This document shows, piece after piece, positions 52,041-63,600 of a stretch of DNA of 64,000 bases. Source of the stretch: Fusarium oxysporum f. sp. lycopersici 4287 (lineage: Eukaryota; Ascomycota; Sordariomycetes; Hypocreales; Nectriaceae). Each line of letters opens with the position of its first letter. Position 1 is the first letter of the stretch. The stretch is taken from assembly GCF_000149955.1 (NCBI RefSeq), contig NC_030988.1, forward strand, positions 515,047-579,046, given 5' to 3'. Under the pieces are notes generated by a model. The model was not told the origin of the DNA, ran no database searches, and saw nothing but the letters and a program-made list of their open reading frames with translations. A program made the position numbers and the translations under genes.

Positions 52041-53086
52041 GGCTTATGTTAGGCTTTAATTAGGTAATAGATGAACTATTTTACCCTACTTGTTAAATAC
52101 CTGTTAGGAAAATCGGGTTAAATGGATTATAATCAAATATGGCAGATGCACTTAAATCACTGTGGCTGTCCCATCTTATCCCCTTATCTCAGTGGTATGA
52201 TAACATATTCACCCTCCTAAGCTGTCGTAAACCCTGCACAGCAACCATCCACCTCCCCCTTTTAACCACACAACTAGTAGTTTTCATACATAATTTGTAA
52301 TTGACTGCCCAATAGGACGGGTTTCTAATTACCTTTTTAGAACAGCTGCAGAATTCATGGCTTAGGACCCATACTGGTGACTGTGATCATCTGTTCAAAA
52401 TCATACCGAGTTGGGACTAGTGAGACAATAGTGCTAGCAGTTTCTGCTAGCATGCGAGCGCACAGATAGCAGTCCGATCTGTCATTCTAGTCTGGATGGT
52501 CGAGGTGACATACTAGCATCGTTATTTTCCTAGCACCGTTCTCCTTGTGCATGGTGAGTTAGGCCAAGGTAGGCGATGAGCCTTGAATATGACGCTAGGT
52601 TAAGGATTCTGGGTTTACGCACGAATCCGCGTTCTACTCAACTTGCTGTGAGCCTGATGTTTTAGAAGCGCTTGCGGGACATACCTACGGCCAATCGTTG
52701 CCCACACACCTTAGTATCATGCAATCTCACCCTTTCAGCCGCCCTCCGACTCCCCACATGCATGAGCAGTTAAAAGGACTCACTTGTCGGTTTTCCTAAA
52801 TCCTAATTAAGAACGGTTATGTAGCGCCAGTCGTTTTGTTTGCAACGACTTGTGAGAATTACTACGTCATCATCTTTTACCACTATACTCCTGGGCTTTT
52901 ACTATATAGGTCTCCATTACATATTATTTCATTTATCAGCACACAATGACAGCTACCAACCAGATTTAAGGCATTCCGAAATATCAAGTTGTTCATCAGT
53001 TGTTGTTCCTACTGCCCTGACCATCAGATGGGCCTCTTGCAGGTTACATATCATTTGATCTCTCGCCTCGAACATTTTTCAATCCC
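52041..53086. other. Intergenic, no gene seen
   Basis: No supported gene. The right end is the upstream region of the bZIP gene. Confidence 0.4.
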
Positions 53087-53923
53087 ATGGAGAACAACTC
53101 ACCACTTGGGGCAGCCTATGTCCATCAACCTCATACATTGGAGGCTTGGTGGTCAGCGAATCATTCAATCCCGCTCGATACACCAGCAAATGGAAGCAGC
53201 ATGACAAATTGCGTCTACATGCATGCTAATCCTCTATACGAAAGCTCTGTCTATAACTACGATGCCAAGTCAATGATCCTTTGGAATTCTATCAACCCTA
53301 TGCTCGACTCTACCTATTCGTGGAGTGGTTTTGATTTTACCACGGAGTACGCCAGTCCACTGTCAATCCCTACGCATATAGTTACAGAGGAATTGTCTGC
53401 TCCCCAAGTTCATTCGTACCTTCCCTTAGCGGCAGAGTATCCGAACCCGCAGCAGAACCATGATCCTGAGGATCTTTCGATTTGTAAACCGGCTAGACGA
53501 AGGTATTTCATACATGAAAACCATAATCCAGGGCCGAAGAACAAAAGACAGTCTACTCCTTGTCGCACAAGGAGTGGCAGCAGCGGCAGTCATTCAACCG
53601 AACAGAGCAGCAATCGCGTTAAGAAAGTCCAAGAAAAAAATCGCATCAGAGCGTCTCAGTCCCGTATCCAGCAGAGGGAAGAGGTATCAAGTCTCATATC
53701 TCGCACGCAGGAACTGGCACGTATCCGCCGCGAGCTTTCCACTTGCGTAGCCGACTTATCCCTCGAGGTATCTGAGCTTAAGATGCAAATCTTACAGCAG
53801 TCGGGGTGTAACTGCCCTCTCATGCAGAATTACCTCGCCCATACTTCCCAACAGTATGTGGAAGCGATGATGGCGGAGGCGCCGTCAGGGGTCTCGTTAA
53901 ATGCAGGGTCGTTGCGGAGATAA
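53087..53923 (+). CDS. bZIP transcription factor
   Basis: 278 residues, intronless, from ATG 53087. The basic region at about 178-197 contains NRIRASQSR, fitting the bZIP consensus N-x3-A-x2-S-R. It runs into a zipper with Leu at 203, 210, 217, 224 and 231, exactly seven apart. A conserved C-terminal CNCPLMQNYLAH follows, found in several ascomycete bZIP proteins. The N-terminal about 130 residues are acidic and aromatic with no known domain, probably for activation or cofactor contact. Expected to bind DNA as a dimer in the nucleus; target genes unknown. Complete, with no sign of decay. Confidence 0.85.
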   Translation: MENNSPLGAAYVHQPHTLEAWWSANHSIPLDTPANGSSMTNCVYMHANPLYESSVYNYDAKSMILWNSINPMLDSTYSWSGFDFTTEYASPLSIPTHIVTEELSAPQVHSYLPLAAEYPNPQQNHDPEDLSICKPARRRYFIHENHNPGPKNKRQSTPCRTRSGSSGSHSTEQSSNRVKKVQEKNRIRASQSRIQQREEVSSLISRTQELARIRRELSTCVADLSLEVSELKMQILQQSGCNCPLMQNYLAHTSQQYVEAMMAEAPSGVSLNAGSLRR

Positions 53924-56300
53924 CCTCCGTTTGTTCAATGTACATTGAGGCAAGAAATGCCAAACCAACAGCCAGCAGCAGGGATGAGCGCCACAGATTT
54001 TGGGATTTTCCTTTTTGTCTTTAGTGTCCTTTTTTCTTTCCTATAGGTCAGTATCGCTGGGTAAGGTGGCTGACCGAGCTAAACGCTGGGGAAGATAGCC
54101 TATTTGACATATCACTTACCAGCATATGGGAGGCACCAAAGACCGGGTTGTACAACAATGTCTGAGGTGACTCCTCCGCATCTCCGCGGCGTGTACGAGA
54201 AGGTCTTTTAAAGTAGAGGCCAGAGACAGCGGCGAGGGCATTCTGGATATGTATGTGAGCTGGGTGAATGGCGTCTGAATGGACGAAATGATAGGATTAA
54301 TCTCATAATAAATATATCTTCTCTTTTTCTGTACCATTTCATTCTCGATCGCAGAGTTTAGATGTGACCCTAACCATGGTCTCAGGTGGGGGAGGCCATA
54401 CATGCAAGTTTAATCACCACGTTGGCATGTCACATCGCCATTCGGGGATATACTTCTGCGCATTGACCCTTGCTTTAGAGAACTGATGCGCCACATAGGG
54501 AAGATCCGTCCTGCCCTGACCCCTGTAGCGGCCTTGTTGCTCCTTTCATTTGGCCTCTCAATGCAACGTACTGCTTTCGGATATGCAAGCTAACACCTGT
54601 CATATCTGATCCATCCAAAATCCTGCAAGGCCCTGCACATTATTTTATTTTATGCTACGTAGCATATAAGGTCCAACGTGGGCAATCCAATTCAGACCAT
54701 CATATCTAGTCACCCGCGGCCATAGCTGGAAGTGAGGGAGGGTCTTAGTCACAGCGAAGTTACAGAACTCTGCAGATCTTTTCGCATCAAAATATTTAGC
54801 CAGATCGACAAGGTGGAGTCATCGATGCTTGCCCTGGTCAATATTACCCAAAGCAGCGGAATGCATCGTGTTATGGTGGGGTTTCTTGTTGGACGCGTAA
54901 TAGGCCGGTGCCCAAAGCCACAACTGAAAACAGGATCCCGTCGTACAAGTACTGGGAAAGGGGCCGATCTAGGGAAAATAGCCATCATGAACCAAGATGT
55001 TCTGTGGGGAAACTTGGTAATCATCTGACTCCAAGCGACTCTATGCGACTAGCAGCTTACACAAAAGATGTTGCGTGCTTCCATACCATTACCGCGTGTC
55101 TGGTAGAGCTAACTCCAAGGTGTGTCTAATAGCACCGTCATATTTTTACTCATCAGTAAAGACAAAGTGTCTGCGCGACTAACACATTGTAAGACGAGAA
55201 TTAATCCATAAACAGAAGCTGAGTAATTTGGGGAAGACAAGTTGAGTCAATTTTTACCTATCTGCTCGCAGCACCAGATCGTCTGATGTCATGGTTAGGC
55301 AAGGCCCATAAGCCGTTCACTGTAAGAGTCAGTGCGAGTCCTTCCGCCTACAGAAAGGGAAATACTACGGGTGAAACAGGAGCGAGTGATAAGACCTCGT
55401 CCAAGCATCCGGCTCGAACTCCCGAGACTAGTGTGTGTCAAACAAGGGAACTAGGTCACTCTGCTAAAGCCATAATTCGAAAAGAGTGGAAACCCTTGTC
55501 ATAATGTCATCGAAGGAGGCTAATGCGATGGCATCTCAGGAAATGTGGCTCTTATCAATGTATCTGAACTCGGCAATAGTTGAGCTTGCAGCTTTGTAGC
55601 GAACGAAGCAAGTCCTCTGGTCATCTTTTATGCCAGTATAACTTTGTTCGAACTGTGAAACTTGTATGCGCCATACTCACAGGTTCGATGTATTCAGTAC
55701 GCTTGATAGAACTACTTAACTATGTCCTTATCGGGCGGTTGTTGTTGACCTTGACCGGGCCCCAATGGCGTTTCGTGACTTGTGATTCTCATCCTAAAGA
55801 GTAGATAAACTTTCGTCAGTTTCGGATTTACTTCCTTATCTTCTGGTAGTTGGAGGGGCGGCTGGCAGGAAGCGGCCCTAGCGGGGGGCGGCTCCTACCG
55901 GTTGTGGATAAGCTATGATTTTCAGCCATCTCTCTGCCGATCGAGCCTCAGTACCGAGAGTGACAATAAATTGTGCCAAGTCACGTAAATGAGGAGTAAC
56001 TGGCAACCAATGCGCTACCTTCAGAGGAGCGTATGGTATGTTGAGGACTTGAAGCGAGGGCCCAACGAAGCCAATAATATCACCCGGCACTTTTCCTGTG
56101 CCGTTTTCAAGATGTCACTCGGATCCCTTTCACGTCAGTGCTCCCTAGCCTCTAGTTTTAATACCCATGGTTGTTCTTCATCACCCCTCTTAACTGCAAT
56201 GATCCTCTGTATTGTTTGTTCTCGATATTAATACTCTTTCAATCCTTTCGCTCAACTGACCTGTTTCTCCCTCATCGCACTTTGGTAGCAATCGCTTCAC
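53924..56300. other. Long intergenic region, no gene seen
   Basis: Frames up to 98 codons (54732-55028 on plus and its antisense) have no recognisable family. No RNA gene found. Confidence 0.4.
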
Positions 56301-56565
56301 NNNNNNNNNNNNNNNNNNNNNNNNNNNNNNNNNNNNNNNNNNNNNNNNNNNNNNNNNNNNNNNNNNNNNNNNNNNNNNNNNNNNNNNNNNNNNNNNNNNN
56401 NNNNNNNNNNNNNNNNNNNNNNNNNNNNNNNNNNNNNNNNNNNNNNNNNNNNNNNNNNNNNNNNNNNNNNNNNNNNNNNNNNNNNNNNNNNNNNNNNNNN
56501 NNNNNNNNNNNNNNNNNNNNNNNNNNNNNNNNNNNNNNNNNNNNNNNNNNNNNNNNNNNNNNNNN
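56301..56565. other. Assembly gap (265 N)
   Basis: A run of N hides the 5' exon(s) of the rhodopsin-like gene. Confidence 0.99.
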
Positions 56566-57373
56566 ATGCGCGAAGCTTCAGGTCTTTGCAATTGGACAGT
56601 CTATCGCTACGTTCATAGGGTGTGATAATGGACTAGGAAAGCCGGCTAGTAGATTGGACTCCAGAGAAATCTCCATATTCTTCAAGGTAGATATCTCAGC
56701 TTCAATCCGCAGAGCCATGGGCTAAAGATCTGACCGAGTCTATGAATATAGAGCCAATATGCGTCCAACACCATGTTCGCCGCCTCCGTCTTCTGTTGCA
56801 AGCTATCATGCACAGTTTGTCTCAGGATGATAAGCCGAGAAAGCCAGAGATGGATTGTTCTTGGCTTTGAGGCCGTCGTTGGCTGGTGGGGAGCGTCTGC
56901 ACTTATCATCAACCTTTTTCAGTGTGAACTACCTACACCATGGATATACACCAATGATAAAAGATGTATCGACCGAACCGCTTTCTGGACTTATTATTCC
57001 ATCACGAACATCACCACGGATATTGGTATCATTATTGTCTTTTGCGAAAACGTTCTGAAAATCCAAATACCATGGTCTAAGAAGATTTTTGTCACGAGTG
57101 TTTTTGGCAGTCGAATCCTGTATGTTTTACTCCCACCATGGTGATGGATCTTTCTAGCTTGCGTGCAGCATAAGGCACTAACAACGACGGAAAAGTATAA
57201 TACCTGCAATTGCGGTTCAAATCTACCTATCCAACAAGACATTTGCTTCCACCGATTTCACCTTCGCGAACTGGGAAGCTGCTATCGCTTTACAACTGGT
57301 CCAGTGCCTCTTCATTGTCACTGTTTGTATACCCAGCTTTAGGCCCCTTTTCACCAGCCTGGAATCTGGCTAG
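56566..57373 (+). pseudogene. Fungal rhodopsin-like (PTH11-type) integral membrane protein, 3' part, probable premature stop
   Basis: Three exons are visible after the gap (to 56686, 56752-57119, 57196-57373), with introns of 65 and 76 nt (GTAGAT/GTATGT donors, TATAG/AAAAG ends, CACTAAC branch in the second). Family blocks in order: ATFIGCDNGLGKP, SQYASNTMFAASVF, the membrane helix IVLGFEAVVGWWGASALIIN, AFWTYYSITNITTDIGIIIV, FGSRIL-IIPAIAV and LVQCLFIVTVCIP. The family ends its helices with a S-L-E-S-G block and normally continues; here TAG (57371-57373) follows SLESG directly. The same frame then reads IRIDDLRRQDKSGSSSYPNK and stays open to 57685, the usual tail. One C-to-T change (CAG to TAG) would explain the stop. 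The 5' end is lost in the gap. Confidence 0.75.
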
Positions 57374-58520
57374 ATCCGTATTGACGACCTGCGACGACAG
57401 GACAAGTCTGGCAGCAGCAGCTACCCGAATAAAAGGCCGGAATATAGTGGATATAGGCCAAGTCAAATCAGCCCTTTAGGCACCATATTACGGACAATGA
57501 GGTCAGCTGAGGAAGCAACTGTGACTGGATCGCAACTTAGCACGGTACAAGAATTGACTGACTTATCCAAAGTCAATCACATAAGGAGCTATAACCTGAC
57601 GACAGAGCAGAAGAGAGGTACTTGGGACGAGCCATGCCGCACAAGCCACTCAAGTGAAATAATACTCATCCAGCAAATATGTTAAGTTGAGGTACAGAGC
57701 CCGCATGAACGTGTTTTCGAGCAATACATGAAAGAATCTTTCTTTTCCCTGCTGAAGGAGTACGAGACTCTGGCTCCCACACAGTAAAACAATATAGACT
57801 GGCGTCACAAAAGGAACATAGATGGTCAGGGGACCGAGGAGCTTCGATCCCATCTCTTGTAGAGATGGAGATCGATTGAAAGGCGGAAGAGAGATTAATG
57901 CAATACGACGCTATGCAGGGGGCCAAAGTGGGGGGCTTAGCAAGGGTACATGTCATAGAGGCAGGCACGCCGCTTTGTTGCTTGATGGCCAATCTGTTGG
58001 CGAAGGTTACTCTCTGCTTATGCCAATATAAGGGATACAATCTCCATTTGTGGAATTTAACTGGCGCCACTTAGCCGAATTAAGTATACATTATGACGGA
58101 GATAGCAAGCACACAGGGATAAGAGCTCTACCTCAGATTGGAAGGTCACATGGGTTATTGTTGACGATAGAAAAAATGGATGGATTTCCTGTAGGACTTA
58201 GCTGCTTCATGCTTTTTCATGCAAATTTTAAACCAATGCAGTTGGATGTTGTGGGGGCGAGGATTATGATCGTTAGAAAGCTACCTTCTCTTTACCCAGT
58301 TCAAAGGCCATATTGGGGGTAGCACACTAATGTAAGATCTAAATTATAACTCTAATTGGCCAGATCCTCTCACTAGAACTTACTGTCTATTAGGTTCTCA
58401 GTACACTATATGTGACGGTTGTGGGTTTCAAACAGGGAAACTAGTCCGTACTAGGTTTATGTTTGCAGATTGCGTAGGGCGTTATACTGAGCGAACGTTA
58501 ATTGTCACGTCTCTTAATGA
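57374..58520. other. Read-through tail of the membrane gene, then no gene seen
   Basis: 57374-57685 is the probable former C-terminal tail of the rhodopsin-like gene. Beyond it, minus-strand frames at 57666-58070 and plus frames at 58050-58322 show no known family. Confidence 0.4.
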
Positions 58521-59131
58521 TCAAGTAATGCGTATTAAGCTTGTAGCCGACCACGGACCATCCGGGACACCAGCTGTTACTGAGTCAGTTTCTGCTTTTT
58601 CAGTTGTCAACTTCTGCAATATGCGAGAAGCCTTCTTTTTTTCTTTACGAGCTTCCTTATCGTTCGCTTGCAGGTAAGGCAGGGTCTGCACTTTTGTATT
58701 CCCTGATGACAACAATTGCGAGATGGAAAACTCGCCGCATAAGTATGGGGTGGATCCTTGCTTGAAACCAGGAATCTTGACTAGCTGAGAAAGCTGGCTC
58801 AGAAATGGGACGATGAGCCAACATAGTATAAAAGAAGTTCCCCAACGTTGCTTGGTAGGTATCGATGTATGATCTTGGTTGTACCAGTGACGCTATATCC
58901 CTTATGATAATATGTCACGAAGCTAACGAGGCCATTTTCAACAAAGATATTTCGACGGCCTCCCGACCCGTCTCTAGGGTTAGAGTGCTGAATACAAAGT
59001 AGTTCCGTCCCACGTGCTGGCTGGCCTCCAGTGATATGCACAAGAAGTAGCAACCGCTCGAGGAATGCGTTGACTGTAGATAAGTATCGGCCTACAATTT
59101 GCAACCTCCATTTACCGTGTTTTTTAGCCAA
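58521..59131 (-). pseudogene. Telomere-linked-helicase / OrsD-type gene fragment, frameshifted
   Basis: The minus-strand frame has FLERLLLLVHITGGQPARGT then ELLCIQHSN, RRNIFVENGLVSFVTYYHKG and KIIHRYLPSNVGELLLYYV. This succession sits just before the helicase core in fungal telomere-linked RecQ-type helicase proteins. At about 58818 the coding signal moves to another frame (WLIVPFLSQLSQLVKIPGF, TPYLCGEFS), showing a one-base loss. No helicase ATP-binding motif follows. The upstream side ends near the LTR-like sequence at 59333. A truncated, dead copy. Confidence 0.7.
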
Positions 59132-59332
59132 CGAGGAGTAAAAATGGCTCTATGGAGATTGATTAATTAATTGCTTTATTCTCTATCGGTTTATATACAT
59201 ATCGCTAGATGCATCGTTGTGATTGAAGTTTTACAAAATAAAATGCCTCTGTCGACTGCCCGCGCGAAGTCCACTAAGACCACCAAGGACCCAAGCCTGG
59301 GGGGAGCCCGATTCGCATGTCCTATTGTTGAA

Positions 59333-59470
59333 TGTTGGAGGGTTCACCCTCAACTTCAGGATTAAGGTTCAGGATTAAAGTTTGACGCCCTAAACTTAGA
59401 TCATAGGACTTTTATCTAGGACTTTCTAGGACTCAAGTCCTAGAAGGAACCAGTCAAAGATATAAGGTCT
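59333..59470 (+). repeat. Copia-type LTR start on the plus strand (solo or partial)
   Basis: TGTTGGAGGGTTCACCCTC, then CTTCAGGATTA and a TATAAGG box near 59461, matches the layout of the LTR at 60625 on the other strand (TGTTGGA, short palindrome, CTTCAGGATT, TATAAA). Its end and any internal region are not identified. Confidence 0.5.
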
Positions 59471-60400
59471 CAATGGTCCTTCGATTGCGAAAGGATCAAG
59501 AAATATACACGATTCACCTTAATATCTGACACCTATATATGGTCTGATTCCTGCGTCACGCACCACAATGAGCGCCGCGTTAACTGCGCTGTTGCAAATA
59601 ATCCAAGCCAACGCCTTCAGCTGTCAGGCAATCTTAGAGCCGCTTCTGGCGAGACACATATAGTAATTCAAGGCATTAACTTTGATTATTTCGTGAACTT
59701 AGCGAATACAGAAAAGCCAAAAACATAACTTTTAGCTAAGCCTTTTTTGCAGCTTATAGCATATGAATCCATTGCTTGTTCCATGGTTCCTCCTATACCC
59801 TGCACTGGCTCTTTATACCGAAAACCATACTTTGTAAAGAATTTCTTGAAGGAGGAATCGTAACCAAGCATCCTCGTATAGAGCTTTCTTTGGCAAGAAC
59901 TTTTCATTATTAATAGTATAAACGTATAATTGTCCAAGGTTCTTGATACCTTGGACCGGTAAACCAGTGCTCTTACCCTCCATAGGATCCACCAGGCTTA
60001 CATGTGTAGTCACAGAGAAGCCGGGAAAACAAACTTGAATAGTTACTACTTGCCCCGTCCAAAAAGTCTGTGGCATTTAGGCTTTTAAAGTTCAGAAAAA
60101 TAATATATTATCAATGATAGAGCTATTAGGCCTGTGGCCTAGAGGCACATGTAGGCTGTGTCATTGAATAAAGCAGAAACGACCATTTTGGCATTCACGA
60201 TATTTAAACTAGATATAGAACATCGTATCCCTCAGCTTTTGATGGATTTGTACATCATCAGGACTTGGCTGCCCGGTTCCTCCAGCTGCCGAAGTTCCAG
60301 TTACGGACGGGGCTGCACTCGGCGACGGCGTGTCAAAAAGACTAGCCAAATAGCACCGCGCGCGCTCACACGCAAGATCAGCATAGTACGCCGGGGGGCA
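59471..60400. other. Between opposing LTR starts; open frames of unknown status
   Basis: The minus frames 59813-60076 (MPQTFWTGQVVTIQVCFPGF onward) and 59686-59937 look weakly protein-like but match no family I know. The inner ends of both LTRs must lie here. Confidence 0.3.
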
Positions 60401-60625
60401 TAGACTAACAGCCTTGGTGGCGCGGCCGAACTGTTGTTTATATTGCGCAGTAGTGCTGGGTGAAAATGTATTTTTATGAAACTTGGTTGTTCATTATTGA
60501 GCTGAGAGTTATTCTCGGGTTTATATCTCTAGATGATTGTATCTAGGACTTTGAACTTTAAATCTAGGACTTTCAGACTAACAGTCTGAATCCTGAAGGG
60601 AAGGGGATTCCCGGATTTTCCAACA
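60401..60625 (-). repeat. 3' LTR (start) of the Ty1/copia element
   Basis: Just past the pol stop, a purine-rich GGTGGATGGGGGCG tract on the minus strand is followed at 60625 by TGTTGGAAAATCCGGG, the expected polypurine tract and LTR 5' terminus. A TATAAA box lies at 60521-60526. The far end of the LTR is not defined; the left coordinate is nominal. Confidence 0.65.
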
Positions 60626-60645
60626 CGCCCCCATCCACCTTGTCT

Positions 60646-63600
60646 TCAGGGCACAGAGTCATCGTGGACTTCAGTACTCCAAATAATACGACCTGCTTCC
60701 TCGATCGGACATGCACTGACTCGAATTGCTTCTAGAAAGTGACCGTGGCTGACGGCGTTCAATGGTTTAGTGAGTCCGTCTGCTACCTGCTCATGTGTGC
60801 TGACGTATTGCACATCAATATTCCCGGCTTCAACTTCTTCTCGGATATGGTGCTCGGTTAACGGAATGTGCTTTGTCCGTTGGTGAAGCTCAGGGTTTCT
60901 GCATAGCTTTAGGGAACCCTGGTTGTCGCCGTTCAGTGGGATAGGCATATGTAGCGGAAGGAGCAGTTCAGAGAAGAGGTTCCTAGTCCAGGCCAATTCT
61001 CTGGCACACTGGGAGAGTGCTGTATATTCAGCCTCGGTAGTCGATAGTGCCACTGTTTCGTGCCGTTTGGCCCTCCATGAGACTGTAGATCCTTCAAGTT
61101 GAACAAGCCATCCAAACGTCGATCTTCCCGTAACAGTGTCGCCTTTCCAATCCGAGTCGGCCCAAGCTGTGATGCTCCAAGCGGATTCAGGATCTTTCTT
61201 GACGCCCCCAAGCACCAGGCCGTGGTCTCTTGTCTGCTGTAGATAGCGGAGACCTCTTTTGATCATTCGTGAATGTGTTGGTGATGGATTCGACATGTAT
61301 CTTGAGAGTACCGAGAGTAGGAAAGCTAAATCGGGTCTGGTTTGGGTCATTCCATACATCAGCGAGCCGGTTTTCGAGCTATAGTCTTCTCGTTCTTCTG
61401 GAGAAGCCGAGTCGCCATTGTCTCTTGGTTGCAGTGTCGAGAGTGAATTTCGCTCCATCGGGGTCTTGACCGGTCGACAATCCTCTAAGCCGAATTTCTT
61501 CAGTATTCTGGTAAAATATGCATCCTGGGAAAGGTAGATCAGCCTTGAGTTCCTGTCTCGGGTTATTCTTACTCCAAGAAAATGGCTGGCGGGACCGAGA
61601 TCAGTCATTGTGAAGATCTCTCCCAGGCGGGCTTTGTACCCTTGGATTGCTTCCTTGTTGCTGCCCATGATGAGGAAGTCATCCACATATGTGATGATGA
61701 TCACTCCCGTTGTGGGATTGTGATATACGGCCGTGTCAGACGTTACTTGTCGAAAGTCAAGGGATTCCAAGGCCTCCTTCAGCTTCTTTTGCCATTGCCG
61801 AGGCGCCTGTTTGAGTCCATAGAGGGATTTGATCAGTTTGCAGATCTTCTCGGTTGAGAATCCTGGCGGACGGTCTTCTGGGTGTTGGTCGAAATACTCT
61901 ACAAGCCCTTCCGGCATTTCGATGAAGACTTCTTCCTCGAGGTCCCCTTCCAGGAACGCCGTCGACACGTCCATCTGCTCAATCTCCCAGTCAAGACAGG
62001 CAGCAACGGTGAGGAGGATTCTCCAAGTCGCCGCTTTGGCAACAGAGGCAAAGGTCTGGTTGTAGTCAAAGCCGAACTGTTGTTCAAAGCCTCTGACCAC
62101 CAGCCGCGCCTTGAACTTGTCGAGGTTGCCGTCCTCGTTTTTCTTGACCTTGAATACCCATTTGACGGTAAGTGGCCTATTGTGAGCTTGGTTGCGGTCC
62201 AGCATGCGCCAAGTTCCTTTCGTGAGGAGACTGCGCAGCTCACTGTGTATTGCTCTGAGCCAATGCTCCCTTTGCGGACCTTGAAGCGCTTCAGTCATTG
62301 TTTTGGGCTCAGTGATCACCTCTTTTCGGAGATCGGGCAGCTTAGCTGATGTCATGGATGTTGTCGTCTGTCCATGCTGAGGATTATGCACCTCAGCATG
62401 CTGAAGATTGTTCACTTCAGACCTTTGTGGCCTTGGAGTCTTTGTCTGCTCCGTGACGGACTGTGGCCGGCTTGAGATGGGAGCTCCGTTCTTGCGGATT
62501 TCCGGCTCAACATCATGCTCAGTTTCGGTCAGGAGTTCTGTCTCCCCAACCTTTTCGTAGAATTGTACATTTGCAGAACGGACGATCTGATGTCCCTTCC
62601 TGCGAGAGGGCACCCAGCAGGTGTAGATCTGTGAACCTTCCATGCATAGGTAGATTCCAGCCTCTCCTCTTGGGCCAAACTTGTGTGATCTCAATCTTCG
62701 TTCCTGCGGTATGTGTATCGTGACTTGTGAGCCGCAGATTCGTTCTCCGGACAGATCCGGCTTGTTGTCTTGTCCGGGGAAGGCCTCGTTGAGAAAGCTT
62801 TCCATGGGAGTGAGGCCATCAATTGCCCTGGTGGCTGTCACGTTTGTCTTGCGCACCATATCTTCCAGGACCAATGGCCAGAGCTCTATCGGGATTCTTT
62901 CCGATTCCATGGTTGCTCTGACTTTGTCAAAGATGATGCGGTTAGAGCGCTCAGCAACTCCGTTAAATTCAGGAGTATATGGTGTCGTCTTGATGATCTT
63001 GACGCCGTGAGTGTACTCGAGGTTTTTGAGAGACGCACCATAGAGCTCAGAGCCGCCATCCATTTGGATTGCGTACACTCGGATGCCATACTGAGTTCGT
63101 ATCTTGGAGATGAGCTGGCCTAGAAGTTCCGAAGCCATCCCCTTCCTCGTGAACGTGTAGGCCCATCTCATTCTATGCCTGTCATCTGTGGCAATCATTC
63201 CCCATCGTTCGCCTCTAATGCCCGGTGGATTGACTTTGAAGGTGTCAACATGAATGAACCCGGCCCTGGAGGCTCGTTTCCGTTTATTTCGCGGAGTCCA
63301 TCGTAGGGCCTTTGCGATGTCGCAGGCGAGGCAGTAATTGAAAGGCTGATGGTCGTGGTGGCCGTCACAGTACATTCCTCTGGTCATTTTGGCAGTCTGT
63401 GACACCTGATATGCGTTAACATGGCCGAGTCTTCGGTGCCAAAGGTCGACATTCAGGCATTGGTTTGATGAAGCAGTGTGATGATTGCATGGTTCTGGCT
63501 GGAGTTCCGAGACGGCCTGGTTTGAAACAGTAGTCTTTCCGACCTCAGTGTTCACGTACAGACCGTCCCTTCCTATGCGGAGGAGACCAAAGACATCTCC

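Noticed and set aside
54732..55028. 98-codon frame with an open antisense partner
   Set aside because: Both strands are open by chance; no motif, splice context or family resemblance supports either.
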